64,000 nucleotides of DNA from the NCBI RefSeq assembly GCF_016587355.1, contig NZ_BNJF01000001.1, positions 3,811,721 through 3,875,720 of the forward strand. Reading direction: 5' to 3'. The notes beneath the pieces are model-generated. The model was not told the DNA's origin and searched no databases. It saw only the letters and a list, made by a program, of their open reading frames with translations. Shown in pieces: positions 50,389 through 59,876 of the stretch (the stretch's first letter is position 1; the number at the start of each line of letters is the position of its first letter). The DNA is from Ktedonospora formicarum. Lineage in GTDB: Bacteria; Chloroflexota; Ktedonobacteria; Ktedonobacterales; Ktedonobacteraceae. Both the position numbers and the translations under genes were made by a program.

Positions 50389-50440
50389 AAAAAAGGTCTG
50401 TCGCCCTTCCTTGAATATGGAGGAGAGGGGTGACAGACCC
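50389..50440 (-). terminator. Leader terminator upstream of infB
   Basis: On the minus strand, GGTCTGTC-ACCC and GGGC-GACAGACC form a stem followed by TTTTTT, ending about 65 bases before the infB start. It stands in a position to attenuate infB transcription. Confidence 0.8.
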
Positions 50441-50860
50441 TCGTTGGTGCAGTACCAGGCACGTTTCAGTCTGCGCTTATTTAATCATAGCTGATCACTC
50501 CGCAAACATTCGCTGCTATAACTGCCCTGTAGACGAGGGGCTGTGTCTCTAAGAAGAGTAGAGATAAAACAACACATTGTTCAATCCCCATCTGACCACC
50601 GACCGGGTCAGATGTCAGTATTGAAACCCTATCCACACCTTGTGGAGGAAGGGACGACTAAAGTCTTATCGAACCCCAACGCCGCTCTCGCGGCTTGTAC
50701 TGAGGCACTCAGGGGTTCAAATAAGGAGTAAGAAGAACAGTGAACAGTACATACTGAACACTAGTTGATTGCGCTTTAAAATTGACTGCTTAAGTATAGC
50801 CTACTCTACAGATCCTTGCAAATGGTAGTTGTTATTACAGGACTTCCCTGAAGAAAAGGA
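50440..50860 (-). ncRNA. Highly structured leader RNA before infB
   Basis: On the minus strand three strong structures occur. (1) GAACCCC/GGGGTTC (50671-50718) encloses TGAG/CTCA and GCCGC-GAGA-GCGGC stems. (2) CCCT/AGGG with TCCAC/GTGGA (50627-50653). (3) TTCAAT/ATTGAA enclosing CATCTGACC/GGTCAGATG (50580-50625). The GAGA loop is a GNRA type. With the terminator at 50389 the layout suits a regulatory RNA. No known family was recognised. No ylxQ gene is present here. Confidence 0.65.
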
Positions 50861-50875
50861 TTGGTAATGAGCAGA

Positions 50876-51232
50876 TTAGGCTCTGGGTTCTGCTATCTTT
50901 TTGCGTGCGACCTGCTCTTCATTGGAAGAGGGAAGCTCCTCTGGCAAGGTGGCGATGAATGCCTCCAGGCCAGTGCGGTCCTCTTCCGAGATGGTCTCTA
51001 TCTTTAGCACCTGTTCCAGTCGTTTGCCCTTCATGATTTGCCGCCAGCAAGAGAGGCGGGCACAGAGATAGGCTCCTCTGCCCGACTTCTTGCCAGTCGC
51101 GTCGATAAGGACATGACCATCTGGTGTGCGTACGACACGCAATAGTTCCCGCTTAGATTTATTGTCATGGCAGGAGACACACGTGCGCAAAGGAACATGC
51201 TTATGTGGTTTGGGTTGGTTAGCCTTTGCCAT
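50876..51232 (-). CDS. YlxR-family protein
   Basis: A 118-residue RNA-binding protein of the DUF448 group: KHVPLRTCVSCHDNKSKREL, then RVVRTPDGHVLIDATGKKSG and RGAYLCARLSCW. It lies between nusA and infB as in most bacteria. A C-terminal acidic helix extends the domain. Function is unclear; roles in RNA binding and operon regulation are reported for the family. Confidence 0.88.
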   Translation of the reverse strand: MAKANQPKPHKHVPLRTCVSCHDNKSKRELLRVVRTPDGHVLIDATGKKSGRGAYLCARLSCWRQIMKGKRLEQVLKIETISEEDRTGLEAFIATLPEELPSSNEEQVARKKIAEPRA

Positions 51233-51341
51233 AAAGCAGTGCGACCTCCTTACTAGTATACTGTCTCTGACGAAGATGTTCTCTCATTCGGGGAGACCAC
51301 CAGAAGGGGCGCCGAATGGAGTTTATAATTTGTAGCGAGCG

Positions 51342-52472
51342 CTAGCGATTACCGCGTGAACGCCGTCCAGAGCGTTCATGACGTGAAGCGCTGATTTCCT
51401 GTGACTCAACAGGTTCCTCATAGACTTCGCCCTCGGCGGGTTTGGTCACATCAACACGCCATCCGGTCAGTTTAGCTGCCAGGCGTGCGTTCTGCCCATC
51501 CTTACCAATCGCCAGAGAGAGCTGACGTTCGAGCACTGTAACAATCGCCGTATGATCGAAATCTCGCAATTCTACTTTCAATGGCTTGACAGGGCTAAGA
51601 GCATTACCTACAAAGGTTGCCGGGTCCGGGCTCCACTGGATGATATCAATCTTCTCATCATTTAGCTCATGTACGATATTATTAATTCGTTGTCCACGCA
51701 CTCCTACACAAGAGCCAATGGGATCCAGCCCTTCTTGACGCGCGTAGACGGCGACCTTGGCGCGGCTACCAGGCTCTCGCGCGATGGCTTTGATCTCGAC
51801 CGCTCCGTCATAAATCTCTGGCACCTCGTTCTCAAAGAGGCGACGAACCAGGTCCCGGTGTGTGCGAGAAACCAGAATTTGTAGCATTCGACCCTGTATG
51901 CGCCGCACATCATAAACATAGAGACGCATACGTTGCTTGGGGTGATAGCGCTCGCCTGGAATCTCCTCACTGTTAGGCATCAGCCCTTCAACTCTATCGA
52001 CCTTGTCCAGGTCGAAGTCGACGACCCAGCCGCGAGCGGGTTCCTTGCGTGTGAGGGTGCCAAGGCGAATTTCTCCTACCCAGCCTTTGACTTGCTCATA
52101 GAGGTGCTCATGTTCTGCCTCGCGGATGCGTTGCAGAATCACTTGTTTGGCGGTCTGCGTTGGAATACGCGAGAAGATGAACGAAGAGTCTACATCGATA
52201 AATTGCCCGAGCGCGGCATTGGGGATCAACTGTTGGGCCTCCGCCAGCGATACCTCTTCGTTCGCATCATGGACCTGGGCCACTACACGTTTCGACGCCC
52301 AGACGTGGACATCACCATTCTTGTCCACCTCGATGCGCACATTCTCGCCGCCTCCGAAGCTCTTACGATATGCTGCTAAGAGGGCGTTTGCGACAGTCTC
52401 CATTACCACTTCGCGGGGTAGTCCCTTCTCGGCAATTAATTGCGCGATAGCCGCCTGAAATTCGGTCCTCAT
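51342..52472 (-). CDS. nusA: Transcription factor NusA
   Basis: A 376-residue factor for pausing, termination and antitermination. I start at 52472 because GGAGGAG lies 8 bases upstream. It has the N-terminal polymerase-binding domain (IAQLIAEKGLPREVVMETVA), an S1 domain (RGWVVDFDLDKVDRVEGLMP), and two KH domains (AVYARQEGLDPIGSCVGVRG, QLSLAIGKDGQNARLAAKLT). The C-terminal tail is short and basic. Confidence 0.95.
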   Translation of the reverse strand: MRTEFQAAIAQLIAEKGLPREVVMETVANALLAAYRKSFGGGENVRIEVDKNGDVHVWASKRVVAQVHDANEEVSLAEAQQLIPNAALGQFIDVDSSFIFSRIPTQTAKQVILQRIREAEHEHLYEQVKGWVGEIRLGTLTRKEPARGWVVDFDLDKVDRVEGLMPNSEEIPGERYHPKQRMRLYVYDVRRIQGRMLQILVSRTHRDLVRRLFENEVPEIYDGAVEIKAIAREPGSRAKVAVYARQEGLDPIGSCVGVRGQRINNIVHELNDEKIDIIQWSPDPATFVGNALSPVKPLKVELRDFDHTAIVTVLERQLSLAIGKDGQNARLAAKLTGWRVDVTKPAEGEVYEEPVESQEISASRHERSGRRSRGNR

Positions 52473-52551
52473 ATGCCTTACTCCTCCCGCTGGTGCCCAG
52501 TCGATGCATGTAATTGTTACGTGTGCAAGAGAAAACGTCCCTGGCAAGCAG

Positions 52552-52575
52552 AAAAGTGGGAATCAACCCACTTTT
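52552..52575 (-). promoter_or_regulatory. Hairpin in nusA leader
   Basis: AAAAGTGGG-TTGATT-CCCACTTTT on the minus strand, about 80 bases before the nusA start. A stem followed by TTTT resembles a terminator and could provide NusA-sensitive attenuation. Confidence 0.6.
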
Positions 52576-52603
52576 CGCAAAAAAATTTCTCAGTTCTTTT
52601 TGT

Positions 52604-52632
52604 ATTATAGCATGGAATTTGAGCACTGTAAA
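52604..52632 (-). promoter_or_regulatory. nusA operon promoter
   Basis: On the minus strand, TTTACA (52627-52632), 17 bp, TATAAT (52604-52609). The region 52,633-52,874 between this and the next gene holds no other clear gene. Confidence 0.75.
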
Positions 52633-52874
52633 TGAGCATATTAGCTTGCTCACTCTATAGAACGTACGTTGTGTGGCGTTTTATTCCATGCTGTCGTTTT
52701 GACCTCTCTGAGCAAGGGATGGCGCGTCACTTGTGATATACTCCCTAGTAGATAGCTTAACTATACATGGTCTTATGCGAAAACCAACTCTCATGCGAGG
52801 GCACGGCGCCGCTGGCGCACTCAGGTTTTCTCATAAGGAGTACATGATCGTTGCGAACGAAGGAGCACCTTACT

Positions 52875-54020
52875 ATGACTGTGTCGCATGTCAGCGAAGA
52901 CGAGCAGGCACTTGTGGAGGCGATTCGCGAGATTGCCAGGGAGCGCGTGGCTCCCCGTGCCGCCGAGATAGATCGTAGCGGGGAATTTCCCTGGGATATG
53001 AAAGAGTTGCTGGCGAGCCATGATATTCTGGCAATGCCGTTCCCCGAGGAGTATGGCGGCATTGGCGCGAGCGAGTTGACGATCTCAATGGCGATTGAAG
53101 AGCTCTCGCGTTGTTGCGCTACGACCGGGCTGATCCTGGCGGTGCAGCAGCTTGGCTCAATGCCTATCCTCCTGGCGGGCAACGATGAGCAGAAACGCCA
53201 GTATTTCCCCAAACTGGCGAGTGGTGAGTGGCTGGCGGCCTTTGGCCTGACCGAGGCTGGTTCGGGATCGGATGCGGCAGCCATGCAGACCTTTGCTGTC
53301 CGCAAGGGCGATAGCTACATTCTGAATGGTTCCAAGCGCTTTATTACGAATGGCGGATTGGCCCAGGTCAACACTATTTTTGCCATTACCGATCCTGAGA
53401 AGGGGACACGTGGGATTAGCGCCTTTATTGTGGAGAAGGATTTCCCAGGTTTCTCAGTCGGGCGTATCGAAGATAAGATGGGCATTAAGGGATCGCAAAC
53501 GGCGGAACTGATCTTCGACGATTGTGAGGTTCCCGCCGCAAACCTGCTGGGGAACGAGGGGGAAGGCTTCAAGATTGCTATGCGCACTCTGGATCGCACG
53601 CGTATTGGTATCGGTGCGCAGGCTCTTGGTATCGCTCAAGGCGCGTTAGATCTGGCTGTGTCTTACGCGAAGCAGCGCGTTCAATTTAAGCGACCTATCG
53701 CGGAGAATCAGGGCATCCAGTTTATTCTGGCTGATATGGCAACGAAGGTTGAGGCTGCTCGCCTGCTCGTCTATCATGCCTCTGAACTGGTAGATCAGGA
53801 GGATGTCCACTTCAGCAAATACTCCTCGATGGCGAAGATGTTCGCCTCGGATGCTGCGATGGCGGTCACGAATGACGCCATTCAGGTGCTTGGTGGCTAT
53901 GGGTACATGAAAGAGTATCCTGCCGAGCGTATGATGCGCGATGCCAAAATTACCCAGATTTATGAAGGGACGAACCAGATCCAGCGCCTCGTTATCGCGC
54001 GTGCGCTCCTGATGGAGTAA
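52875..54020 (+). CDS. Acyl-CoA dehydrogenase
   Basis: A 381-residue flavoprotein that makes the first double bond of fatty-acyl-CoA. The start has AAGGAG upstream. Motifs are LTEAGSGSDAAAMQTFAVRK, FITNGGLAQV, ERGMSFxxRT-type FxDRTRIGIGAQALGIAQGA, and the C-terminal QVLGGYGYMKEYPAERMMRD (Glu in YxxERMMRDAKI) and YEGTNQIQRLVIAR. Electrons would go to EtfAB, coded 7-9 kb away, then to the HdrD-like membrane protein. Confidence 0.93.
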   Translation: MTVSHVSEDEQALVEAIREIARERVAPRAAEIDRSGEFPWDMKELLASHDILAMPFPEEYGGIGASELTISMAIEELSRCCATTGLILAVQQLGSMPILLAGNDEQKRQYFPKLASGEWLAAFGLTEAGSGSDAAAMQTFAVRKGDSYILNGSKRFITNGGLAQVNTIFAITDPEKGTRGISAFIVEKDFPGFSVGRIEDKMGIKGSQTAELIFDDCEVPAANLLGNEGEGFKIAMRTLDRTRIGIGAQALGIAQGALDLAVSYAKQRVQFKRPIAENQGIQFILADMATKVEAARLLVYHASELVDQEDVHFSKYSSMAKMFASDAAMAVTNDAIQVLGGYGYMKEYPAERMMRDAKITQIYEGTNQIQRLVIARALLME

Positions 54021-54107
54021 TTTATCGCGGATCAATGAGCAGATGTGGAGCCAGGTGTGGTAGCGGGAACGCGTGCCAGCCTGGCTCGTTTTATTGAGGA
54101 AATGATT

Positions 54108-54992
54108 ATGCCTTCCTTTAACTTTGATTCGCTCGCGGCGATCTATGATGCCACCCGTGGCTATCCCGATGAAGTCGCCACGCATATTGCGGGCGTACTC
54201 GATGAGACAGTGACGGCCTCGACGCGCACCCGTTTTCTGGAAATTGGCGTGGGAACAGGGCGCATTGCTCTCCCATTGGCGGCACGAGGACGAGTCTATA
54301 CCGGCATCGATATTTCGACACAGATGCTATCACATCTGGAAGAGAAGCTTCGTGCGGCGCATTGGGACACGGTGGAGGCTCCCTGGGGCGCGTGTGGGGA
54401 TGAGGTGGAGGCTCCTGAGTGGGTGAGGCGTTTCCGCCACACGAAGCCGGAGGCCAGTATGCGTCTCGCGGTGGCGGACGTTCATCAGATGCCCTTGCGT
54501 GATGCTTCCTTTGATGTGGTGATCGCGGTCCATGTGCTGCATCTGGTTGAGAATTGGCGGCGCGTGCTGGAAGAGGTGCGGCGCGTGCTGACACCGGGTG
54601 GCATGTTTCTGCATTGTGCTGATTCGCGCGGTGAATCGGGTGTCCAGGAGGTACGCTCGCAGTGGCGGCGTATCCTGCTGGAACTGGGTCATGATGAGCA
54701 GCGTCTCTATCGCCCAAGTGAAGAGGCACTGGATGAGGTATGTGCCTCCTGGGGCTGGCAAGTGGAACGCTGGAATGCCATTACCTGGGAGCGCAGTCAG
54801 TCTCCCCGTCAGGTGCTTGCCGGCATTCTTCGGCGCGATTGGTCCAGTATGCGCCGCGTACCCAATGATCTCTTCGCTGAAGGGTGTAAGCGCCTGGAGC
54901 GTTGGGCAGCCGCGCGCTATGGTGCTCAGATGGACACTCCACTCAAGGATGAGCGGCACTTTGTGATCAGTCGCTATCGCGTCAAGGGATAG
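54108..54992 (+). CDS. SAM-dependent methyltransferase
   Basis: A 294-residue class I methyltransferase. It has FLEIGVGTGRIALPLAARGR (motif I), TGIDISTQMLSHLEEKL and FDVVIAVHVLHLVENWRRVL, and LTPGGMFLHCADSRG. GAGG lies 8 bases upstream of 54108. Substrate unknown. It lies 87 bases after the acyl-CoA dehydrogenase stop. Confidence 0.85.
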   Translation: MPSFNFDSLAAIYDATRGYPDEVATHIAGVLDETVTASTRTRFLEIGVGTGRIALPLAARGRVYTGIDISTQMLSHLEEKLRAAHWDTVEAPWGACGDEVEAPEWVRRFRHTKPEASMRLAVADVHQMPLRDASFDVVIAVHVLHLVENWRRVLEEVRRVLTPGGMFLHCADSRGESGVQEVRSQWRRILLELGHDEQRLYRPSEEALDEVCASWGWQVERWNAITWERSQSPRQVLAGILRRDWSSMRRVPNDLFAEGCKRLERWAAARYGAQMDTPLKDERHFVISRYRVKG

Positions 54993-55002
54993 GGGATTAT
55001 AT

Positions 55003-55467
55003 ATGGAGTTGGTTCTCCTCGTTGGTTTGCCAGGGGCGGGCAAGAGTACCTTCTATCAGCAACATTTCGCCGCCACCCATGCCCTTGTGAGTAAAGATCT
55101 ACTGCGCACAAATCGGCAACCGGCGCGGCGTCAACTCCAACTTATCGAAGAAGCGCTTCAGGAAGGACGCTCGCTTGTAGTAGATAATACCAATGCCTCG
55201 CGCGCGGAACGCGCTGATGTAATTGCTTTGGGGAAAAGCCTGGGAGCGCACATCGTAGGTTATTATCTCGCTTCAGATGTGGCAAGCTGTCGCGAGCGCA
55301 ACGCGCGTCGTGAAGGACGCCAGCGTGTGCCTGATGTCGCGATCTTTGCCATTCTCAAGCGCCTGGAGCGCCCCGACTATAGTGAGGGCTTTGAGGAACT
55401 CTATTATGTGCGTAATAACGAGGAGGCGGGCTTTGCTCTAAGTGATTGGACATCTGAAGATCTGTGA
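55003..55467 (+). CDS. P-loop kinase-like protein
   Basis: A 154-residue protein with LVGLPGAGKSTFYQQHF (Walker A) and LVVDNTNASRAERADVIALG (Walker B/lid). The fold matches polynucleotide-kinase-like or AAA_33 ATPases that phosphorylate nucleic acids or small substrates. It lies 10 bases after the methyltransferase gene. Confidence 0.8.
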   Translation: MELVLLVGLPGAGKSTFYQQHFAATHALVSKDLLRTNRQPARRQLQLIEEALQEGRSLVVDNTNASRAERADVIALGKSLGAHIVGYYLASDVASCRERNARREGRQRVPDVAIFAILKRLERPDYSEGFEELYYVRNNEEAGFALSDWTSEDL

Positions 55468-55860
55468 GTGGATTATATTTACATGTCTCAATACCTTGGC
55501 TCTATCCCCAAACGTAAGCAGTCCAACTCTCTCTTGTTTATCGAAGCTTATTCGTAATGTTCATCTTATTTCGAAATTCGAATTCGAATGTTTGCCAGAA
55601 CATCATCGTGCTGTTTCTCTTATTTCGAATTCGATTTTTCGAAAATAAAAAGATTTCTTTAATTTCGAAAAGATCGAAACTCGAACTCGAAATTCGAGGG
55701 TTACGGAAGGTTAACGTTTCAAATAGTATATTTTAGGGGACGAATTTTATCAATATAGTTGTAAGATTTTGTGGAAATTCTTTCTACCATTTTGGACGTT
55801 AAATGTTGCTATATTCTTTTGGGGAAAGTACATGCTGCTTTTGCATGTTTGTGGGAGAAG
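55468..55860. other. AT-rich intergenic region with TTCGAA cluster
   Basis: No gene seen. Six TTCGAA sites fall between 55571 and 55668, with further TTCGA words. Composition is clearly AT-rich against the GC-rich flanks. The end of this stretch joins a methyltransferase remnant. Confidence 0.7.
55571..55701. repeat. Cluster of TTCGAA palindromes
   Basis: TTCGAA occurs at 55571, 55578, 55584, 55624, 55638 and 55663, with TTCGA and TCGAA words between them. Density is far above chance. Confidence 0.8.
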
Positions 55861-56084
55861 GTCTGCAAGCATCCTTTGAATGGGAACTCTTCACGCCGGA
55901 GGAGTTCAGTACCTTCGCCGCCTCCTGTGGCTTCCGCACCATCCAGACCTGCACATGGTCCGATGAGGCACGCCTGCCTACGGCGGACATCCCTCGCTTT
56001 CAGATTGTGCTAGAGAAGGTCGGATATCGCCAGCGAGTGGAGCAGGTACCTGAGCTATATCAGGTACCTGTCCCTGGCTTTTAG
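55803..56084 (+). pseudogene. C-terminal remnant of a methyltransferase
   Basis: The frame ends ASFEWELFTPEEFSTFAASC, GFRTIQTCTWSDEARLPTAD and PRFQIVLEK, the usual C-terminal end of small SAM methyltransferases. The motif I region is missing; upstream is AT-rich non-coding DNA. It is probably a decayed copy left by recombination, perhaps linked to the AT-rich insertion before it. It overlaps the 3' end of the CBS-domain gene by 4 bases. Confidence 0.7.
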
Positions 56085-57388
56085 GAGCCTTTGGTTTTGG
56101 CGAGGACCTTATCGATACGCCTGCCATCCATGTCAACGATCTCAAAGGTGTAGCCATCGATCTCGGTTTTGTCGCCTACGGCGGGGATGCGCCCCATGTG
56201 AGCCAGGATCATGCCCGCCAGTGTCTTGTAGCTAAGATGTGATTCCTCTGGTGCTTGAGGCATATCAAGTTTCTCACGTGCTCGCTGCTGGTCGACCATA
56301 GCGTTGATGAGCCAGCTTCCATCCTCACGTTGCGTAAAATCAACCTCTTCCGGCTCGTCGTATTCGTCCTGTATTTCGCCAACCAGTTCTTCGAGCACAT
56401 CTTCGAGTGTAACGAGGCCCGTGACCTGGCTGTACTCGTCAATTACGATGGCGAGATGGACACCCTTGCGGCGGAAGACATTAAGCAGATCATCGACATA
56501 CTGATATTCGAAGATAAAAAACGGTGGGCGTGCTAGCTTTACCAGATCAGGCTGCTCGTCCTCGGAGCGCTTGCGGAGTAGATCTTTGGCGTAGAGCACA
56601 CCAACGATGTTATCCAGGGTCTCTTCATAAAGCGGCAGGCGCGTATAGCCAGAGCTCAGGAAGGTCTCGATGACCTGATCCAGGGGTGTGCCAACCTCAA
56701 TTGCGACGATCTCGGTGCGCGGTATCATAACCGTGTTTACGGCGCGGTCGGAGAAGCGAAAGATACGGCTAATAAACTCCTCTTCGTTGCTCTCTACTGT
56801 TCCGCTTACCGCGCCCTCGCGTGCCAGATACACAATGTCCTCTTCTGTTATCTCTTGCTTGTGCGGTTTATATTGTCCGATGAGGCGCAAGATGATGTTG
56901 GCCGAGAAGGTCAGGAAGCCAACGATAGGTCCCGCGATGACCGAGAGCCTGGTCATGAATGGAGCGGCGGCATTGGCGATGCGTTCCGCCGATTGAAGCG
57001 CGATACGCTTGGGAACCAGTTCGCCAATGAGGAGTGAGAAATAGGTGATGAGGATTACCACCAGGACAAGTGAGATGGTGTCGGCATAGGGTCCCACATA
57101 GGGGAGGGGGCGTAGCCACGCGCTCAAGATAGCGCTAATGCTTGCGCCACCATAGGCCGCCGAGAGGGTACTGATAAGGGTAATGCCAATCTGGACGGTT
57201 GCCAGAAAGCGTTCTGGATCTTCCGAGAGTTTGAGTGCCTGCTGAGCGCTGGCCTTGCCTGCGTCTGCCTGCTGCTGAAGTCGTCCCCGACGAGCCGAGA
57301 CGACCGCGATTTCGGAGGCGGCGAAGAAGCCATTCGCCAGAATCAAGATAAAGATGATGAGTACTTCTACACCAGGAAAGCCAGCCAT
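56081..57388 (-). CDS. CorC/HlyC-type CBS-domain membrane protein
   Basis: A 435-residue protein with an N-terminal DUF21 membrane domain (VLIIFILILANGFFAASEIA; ISLVLVVILITYFSLLIGEL), two CBS domains (MIPRTEIVAIEVGTPLDQVI; LAIVIDEYSQVTGLVTLEDV) and the C-terminal CorC/HlyC domain (KTALAGMILAHMGRIP-type region KTLAGMILAHMGRIPAVGD). It is likely a magnesium or cobalt transporter/regulator. Length is normal. Confidence 0.9.
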   Translation of the reverse strand: MAGFPGVEVLIIFILILANGFFAASEIAVVSARRGRLQQQADAGKASAQQALKLSEDPERFLATVQIGITLISTLSAAYGGASISAILSAWLRPLPYVGPYADTISLVLVVILITYFSLLIGELVPKRIALQSAERIANAAAPFMTRLSVIAGPIVGFLTFSANIILRLIGQYKPHKQEITEEDIVYLAREGAVSGTVESNEEEFISRIFRFSDRAVNTVMIPRTEIVAIEVGTPLDQVIETFLSSGYTRLPLYEETLDNIVGVLYAKDLLRKRSEDEQPDLVKLARPPFFIFEYQYVDDLLNVFRRKGVHLAIVIDEYSQVTGLVTLEDVLEELVGEIQDEYDEPEEVDFTQREDGSWLINAMVDQQRAREKLDMPQAPEESHLSYKTLAGMILAHMGRIPAVGDKTEIDGYTFEIVDMDGRRIDKVLAKTKGS

Positions 57389-57597
57389 AATAGTTCTACT
57401 TCCTTCATGTGTTCAATGTGCCGCAAGGAGGGGTGTTTTCTTTGCTACTTGTCTGGTCTCCATTTTAGCATAGATATAAGGGTGGCTTCTTCGTCTTTTG
57501 CCTTGCGTTGCTCAGAAAAGTCAGAACAGCGGATACGTTGCTGATGTCGTTCGCAATGCATCCGCTGTTCTGACCTTGAAAATGGGTAATGGGCCCT

Positions 57598-59727
57598 CTA
57601 CTTCGTGGCTGGCTCCTTGCTATCGATAGCCTGGGCGAGGATTTCAGAAATGTCCTCGATTTTGAGCTTCTCTTCGGCCTCGACACCCTTGACACCATCC
57701 TCAAACATGGTGATACAGAAGGGACAGGCCGCTGCTACGACTTCAGCCTTGGTTTCCAGGGCTTGATTGATACGGGTCTGGTTGACGCGAGTGCCAACTT
57801 TCTCCTCCATCCAGGCGCGACCGCCGCCGCCGCCACAACAGAAGCTCTTGTTGCGGTTACGCTCCATTTCCGTGATGCCATTGCCGTTGAGTACTGTTAG
57901 TACGCGGCGTGGCTCGTTGTAGGTGTCGTTATAGCGACCGATGTAGCAGGGATCGTGATAGGTCAGCTTGCGCTTATCGAAGTGCTCAGGTAGATCGAGC
58001 TTGCCTTCTGAGAGCAGCTTATCGATAAATACTGTATGATGAACGACATTGTAGTCGCCGCCAAGCTGTGTGTATTCATTCTTCATCGTATTGAAGCAGT
58101 GTGGGCAGGCGGTAATGATTGTGCGCTGCTTCGGCTCGCTCGGCGTGCCTTCATCGCTCTTGGCTGACTGGTTAAAGCCATAGCCGTTGAGAGTCTCGAT
58201 ATTCTGCATCGCCTGCATCTGCCAGAGGTATTCGTTGCCAATACGGCGCGCGGGATCGCCTGTGCATGACTCCTCTGGTCCCAGGATGGCGAAGTTGACC
58301 TTCGCGGCGAGCAGGACCTTGGCGACCGAGGTGGCGACCTTTTTGTTACGCTGATCGAATGATCCCATACAGCCGACCCAGTAGAGCACATCGGCTTCGG
58401 GATTCTCGGCGAGCAGGGGGATACCCAGTCCCGCCGCCCATTCGGCGCGCTTATCGTTGCTGATCTCCCACGGGTTGCCGTTGCGCTCAATATTATTGAA
58501 GAGTGAGGTAACCTCCTGCGGGAAGTCACTCTCCTCCATAACGAGACTGCGGCGCATGTCAACGATCTTTGGCACATGCTCGATAGAGACGGGACAAATC
58601 TCCATGCAAGCCATACAGGTCGTGCATGACCAGAGTGCCTCCTGTGAAATGATGCCCCCGATCATCGGCTCATGATGTGCCTCTTTTTCTTCAACCGTCT
58701 TGTCGGCTTTGACGCCCGCGACACCCAGTTTGCTGTAGAGTGAATCCTTGCCGAGGATTTCGCCACTACGAACGAAGAGGGCTTCCTTCGCGCCCAGAAT
58801 GATCTCTTTCGGGAGGAGAGGCTTACCCGTGTTGGTGGCGGGACAGACTGTATTGCAGCGTCCGCACTCGGTACAGGCATAGCCATCGAGCAACTGCTTC
58901 CAGGTAAATTGCTCTACCTTGGAGACTCCATAGTCATCGCGCTCCTCCAAGTTTTCTAGCAAGGGGAGTTCGCCCTTGGGCTTGTAGCTCTGGAAGAAGA
59001 CATTGAAAGGGGTTGCCAGCAGATGCAGGTGCTTAGAGCGTGGCAGGTAGATCAGAAAGCTTAGGACAACCGCGATATGTATCCACCAGGAGACACGATA
59101 GGCGAGGGTTGCCGCTCCGGTTCCCATGGGATTGAAGAGCGGGCTGAGGAAGGCAGCGAGCGGCGTCCAGGCCGCGCCCCCTGTTGCTACATAGTTGAAG
59201 CATTCTACCAGGGTCAGGGTGAAGATAACCAGGAAGATCAGGCCCAGGATGATATAGCCATCCCAGGGACCATGAAGCGCGCTCTGAAGTTGTTTAGGAT
59301 GGAAGACCGCGCGCCGGATAGCGAAGAGCACCAGGGCCAGCATGACGAAGACAATGAAGAAGTCAAGGATGCTGGCGAATACGGGACTATTGCCAAGGAA
59401 TGGGATTGAGATGTTGTACGCGTTGACGATCAGTTCGAGCAGGCCGAACTGAATGACAATGAAGCCCCAGAATGTAAAGAAGTGGGCGATACCAGGAATT
59501 GGATCGCGCAGCACACCGCTCTGTCCAAGCACCACCTTGAAGATCGAACCGACGCGTGCTCCAATGCGGTCGAAGCGATTATCTGGTTGAGCTTTTACCA
59601 GCAGAGTGACCAGTTCACCGGCGCGCAGGGCGAAGAGTCCGAGTGCCGCCAGGAAGAGCACCGTGAAGATGAGAGCGCCGATCCATCCCCCTGTGGGTAA
59701 GATCGCTGGGGGAGTCATAATTCGCAC
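57598..59727 (-). CDS. HdrD-like Fe-S oxidoreductase with membrane domain
   Basis: A 709-residue protein. Five to six N-terminal membrane helices resemble the NarI-type cytochrome subunit. Next are two 4Fe-4S motifs (CTECGRCNTVCPATNTGKP; CTTCMACMEICPVSIEHVP) and two CCG-type cysteine domains (YWVGCMGSFDQRN; TACPHCFNTMKNEY; FCCGGGGGRAWMEE). It would pass electrons from EtfAB to menaquinone. It lies downstream of etfA on the same strand. Confidence 0.88.
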   Translation of the reverse strand: MRIMTPPAILPTGGWIGALIFTVLFLAALGLFALRAGELVTLLVKAQPDNRFDRIGARVGSIFKVVLGQSGVLRDPIPGIAHFFTFWGFIVIQFGLLELIVNAYNISIPFLGNSPVFASILDFFIVFVMLALVLFAIRRAVFHPKQLQSALHGPWDGYIILGLIFLVIFTLTLVECFNYVATGGAAWTPLAAFLSPLFNPMGTGAATLAYRVSWWIHIAVVLSFLIYLPRSKHLHLLATPFNVFFQSYKPKGELPLLENLEERDDYGVSKVEQFTWKQLLDGYACTECGRCNTVCPATNTGKPLLPKEIILGAKEALFVRSGEILGKDSLYSKLGVAGVKADKTVEEKEAHHEPMIGGIISQEALWSCTTCMACMEICPVSIEHVPKIVDMRRSLVMEESDFPQEVTSLFNNIERNGNPWEISNDKRAEWAAGLGIPLLAENPEADVLYWVGCMGSFDQRNKKVATSVAKVLLAAKVNFAILGPEESCTGDPARRIGNEYLWQMQAMQNIETLNGYGFNQSAKSDEGTPSEPKQRTIITACPHCFNTMKNEYTQLGGDYNVVHHTVFIDKLLSEGKLDLPEHFDKRKLTYHDPCYIGRYNDTYNEPRRVLTVLNGNGITEMERNRNKSFCCGGGGGRAWMEEKVGTRVNQTRINQALETKAEVVAAACPFCITMFEDGVKGVEAEEKLKIEDISEILAQAIDSKEPATK

Positions 59728-59876
59728 CTCCGTCTAGAGTATGGACGGGCGGTTGCCGTAATGCCGGACGCCAACCAGTGGAGTCGCCCGTATAGGAGAA
59801 CCGCTCACCGTTGAGCAGAAAAAACAAAGATGGAAGTTCAACGCGCATCCGCAAGACGCGCGTTGAACAGGTTAGA

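Noticed and set aside
50575-50627. CRISPR-like unit (GTTCAAT ... ATTGAAAC)
   Set aside because: It occurs only once, with no spacer series or cas genes; it is a hairpin of the infB leader.
54118-55043. Long minus-strand frames under the methyltransferase
   Set aside because: Antisense shadows with Pro/His-rich composition from GC-rich codons.
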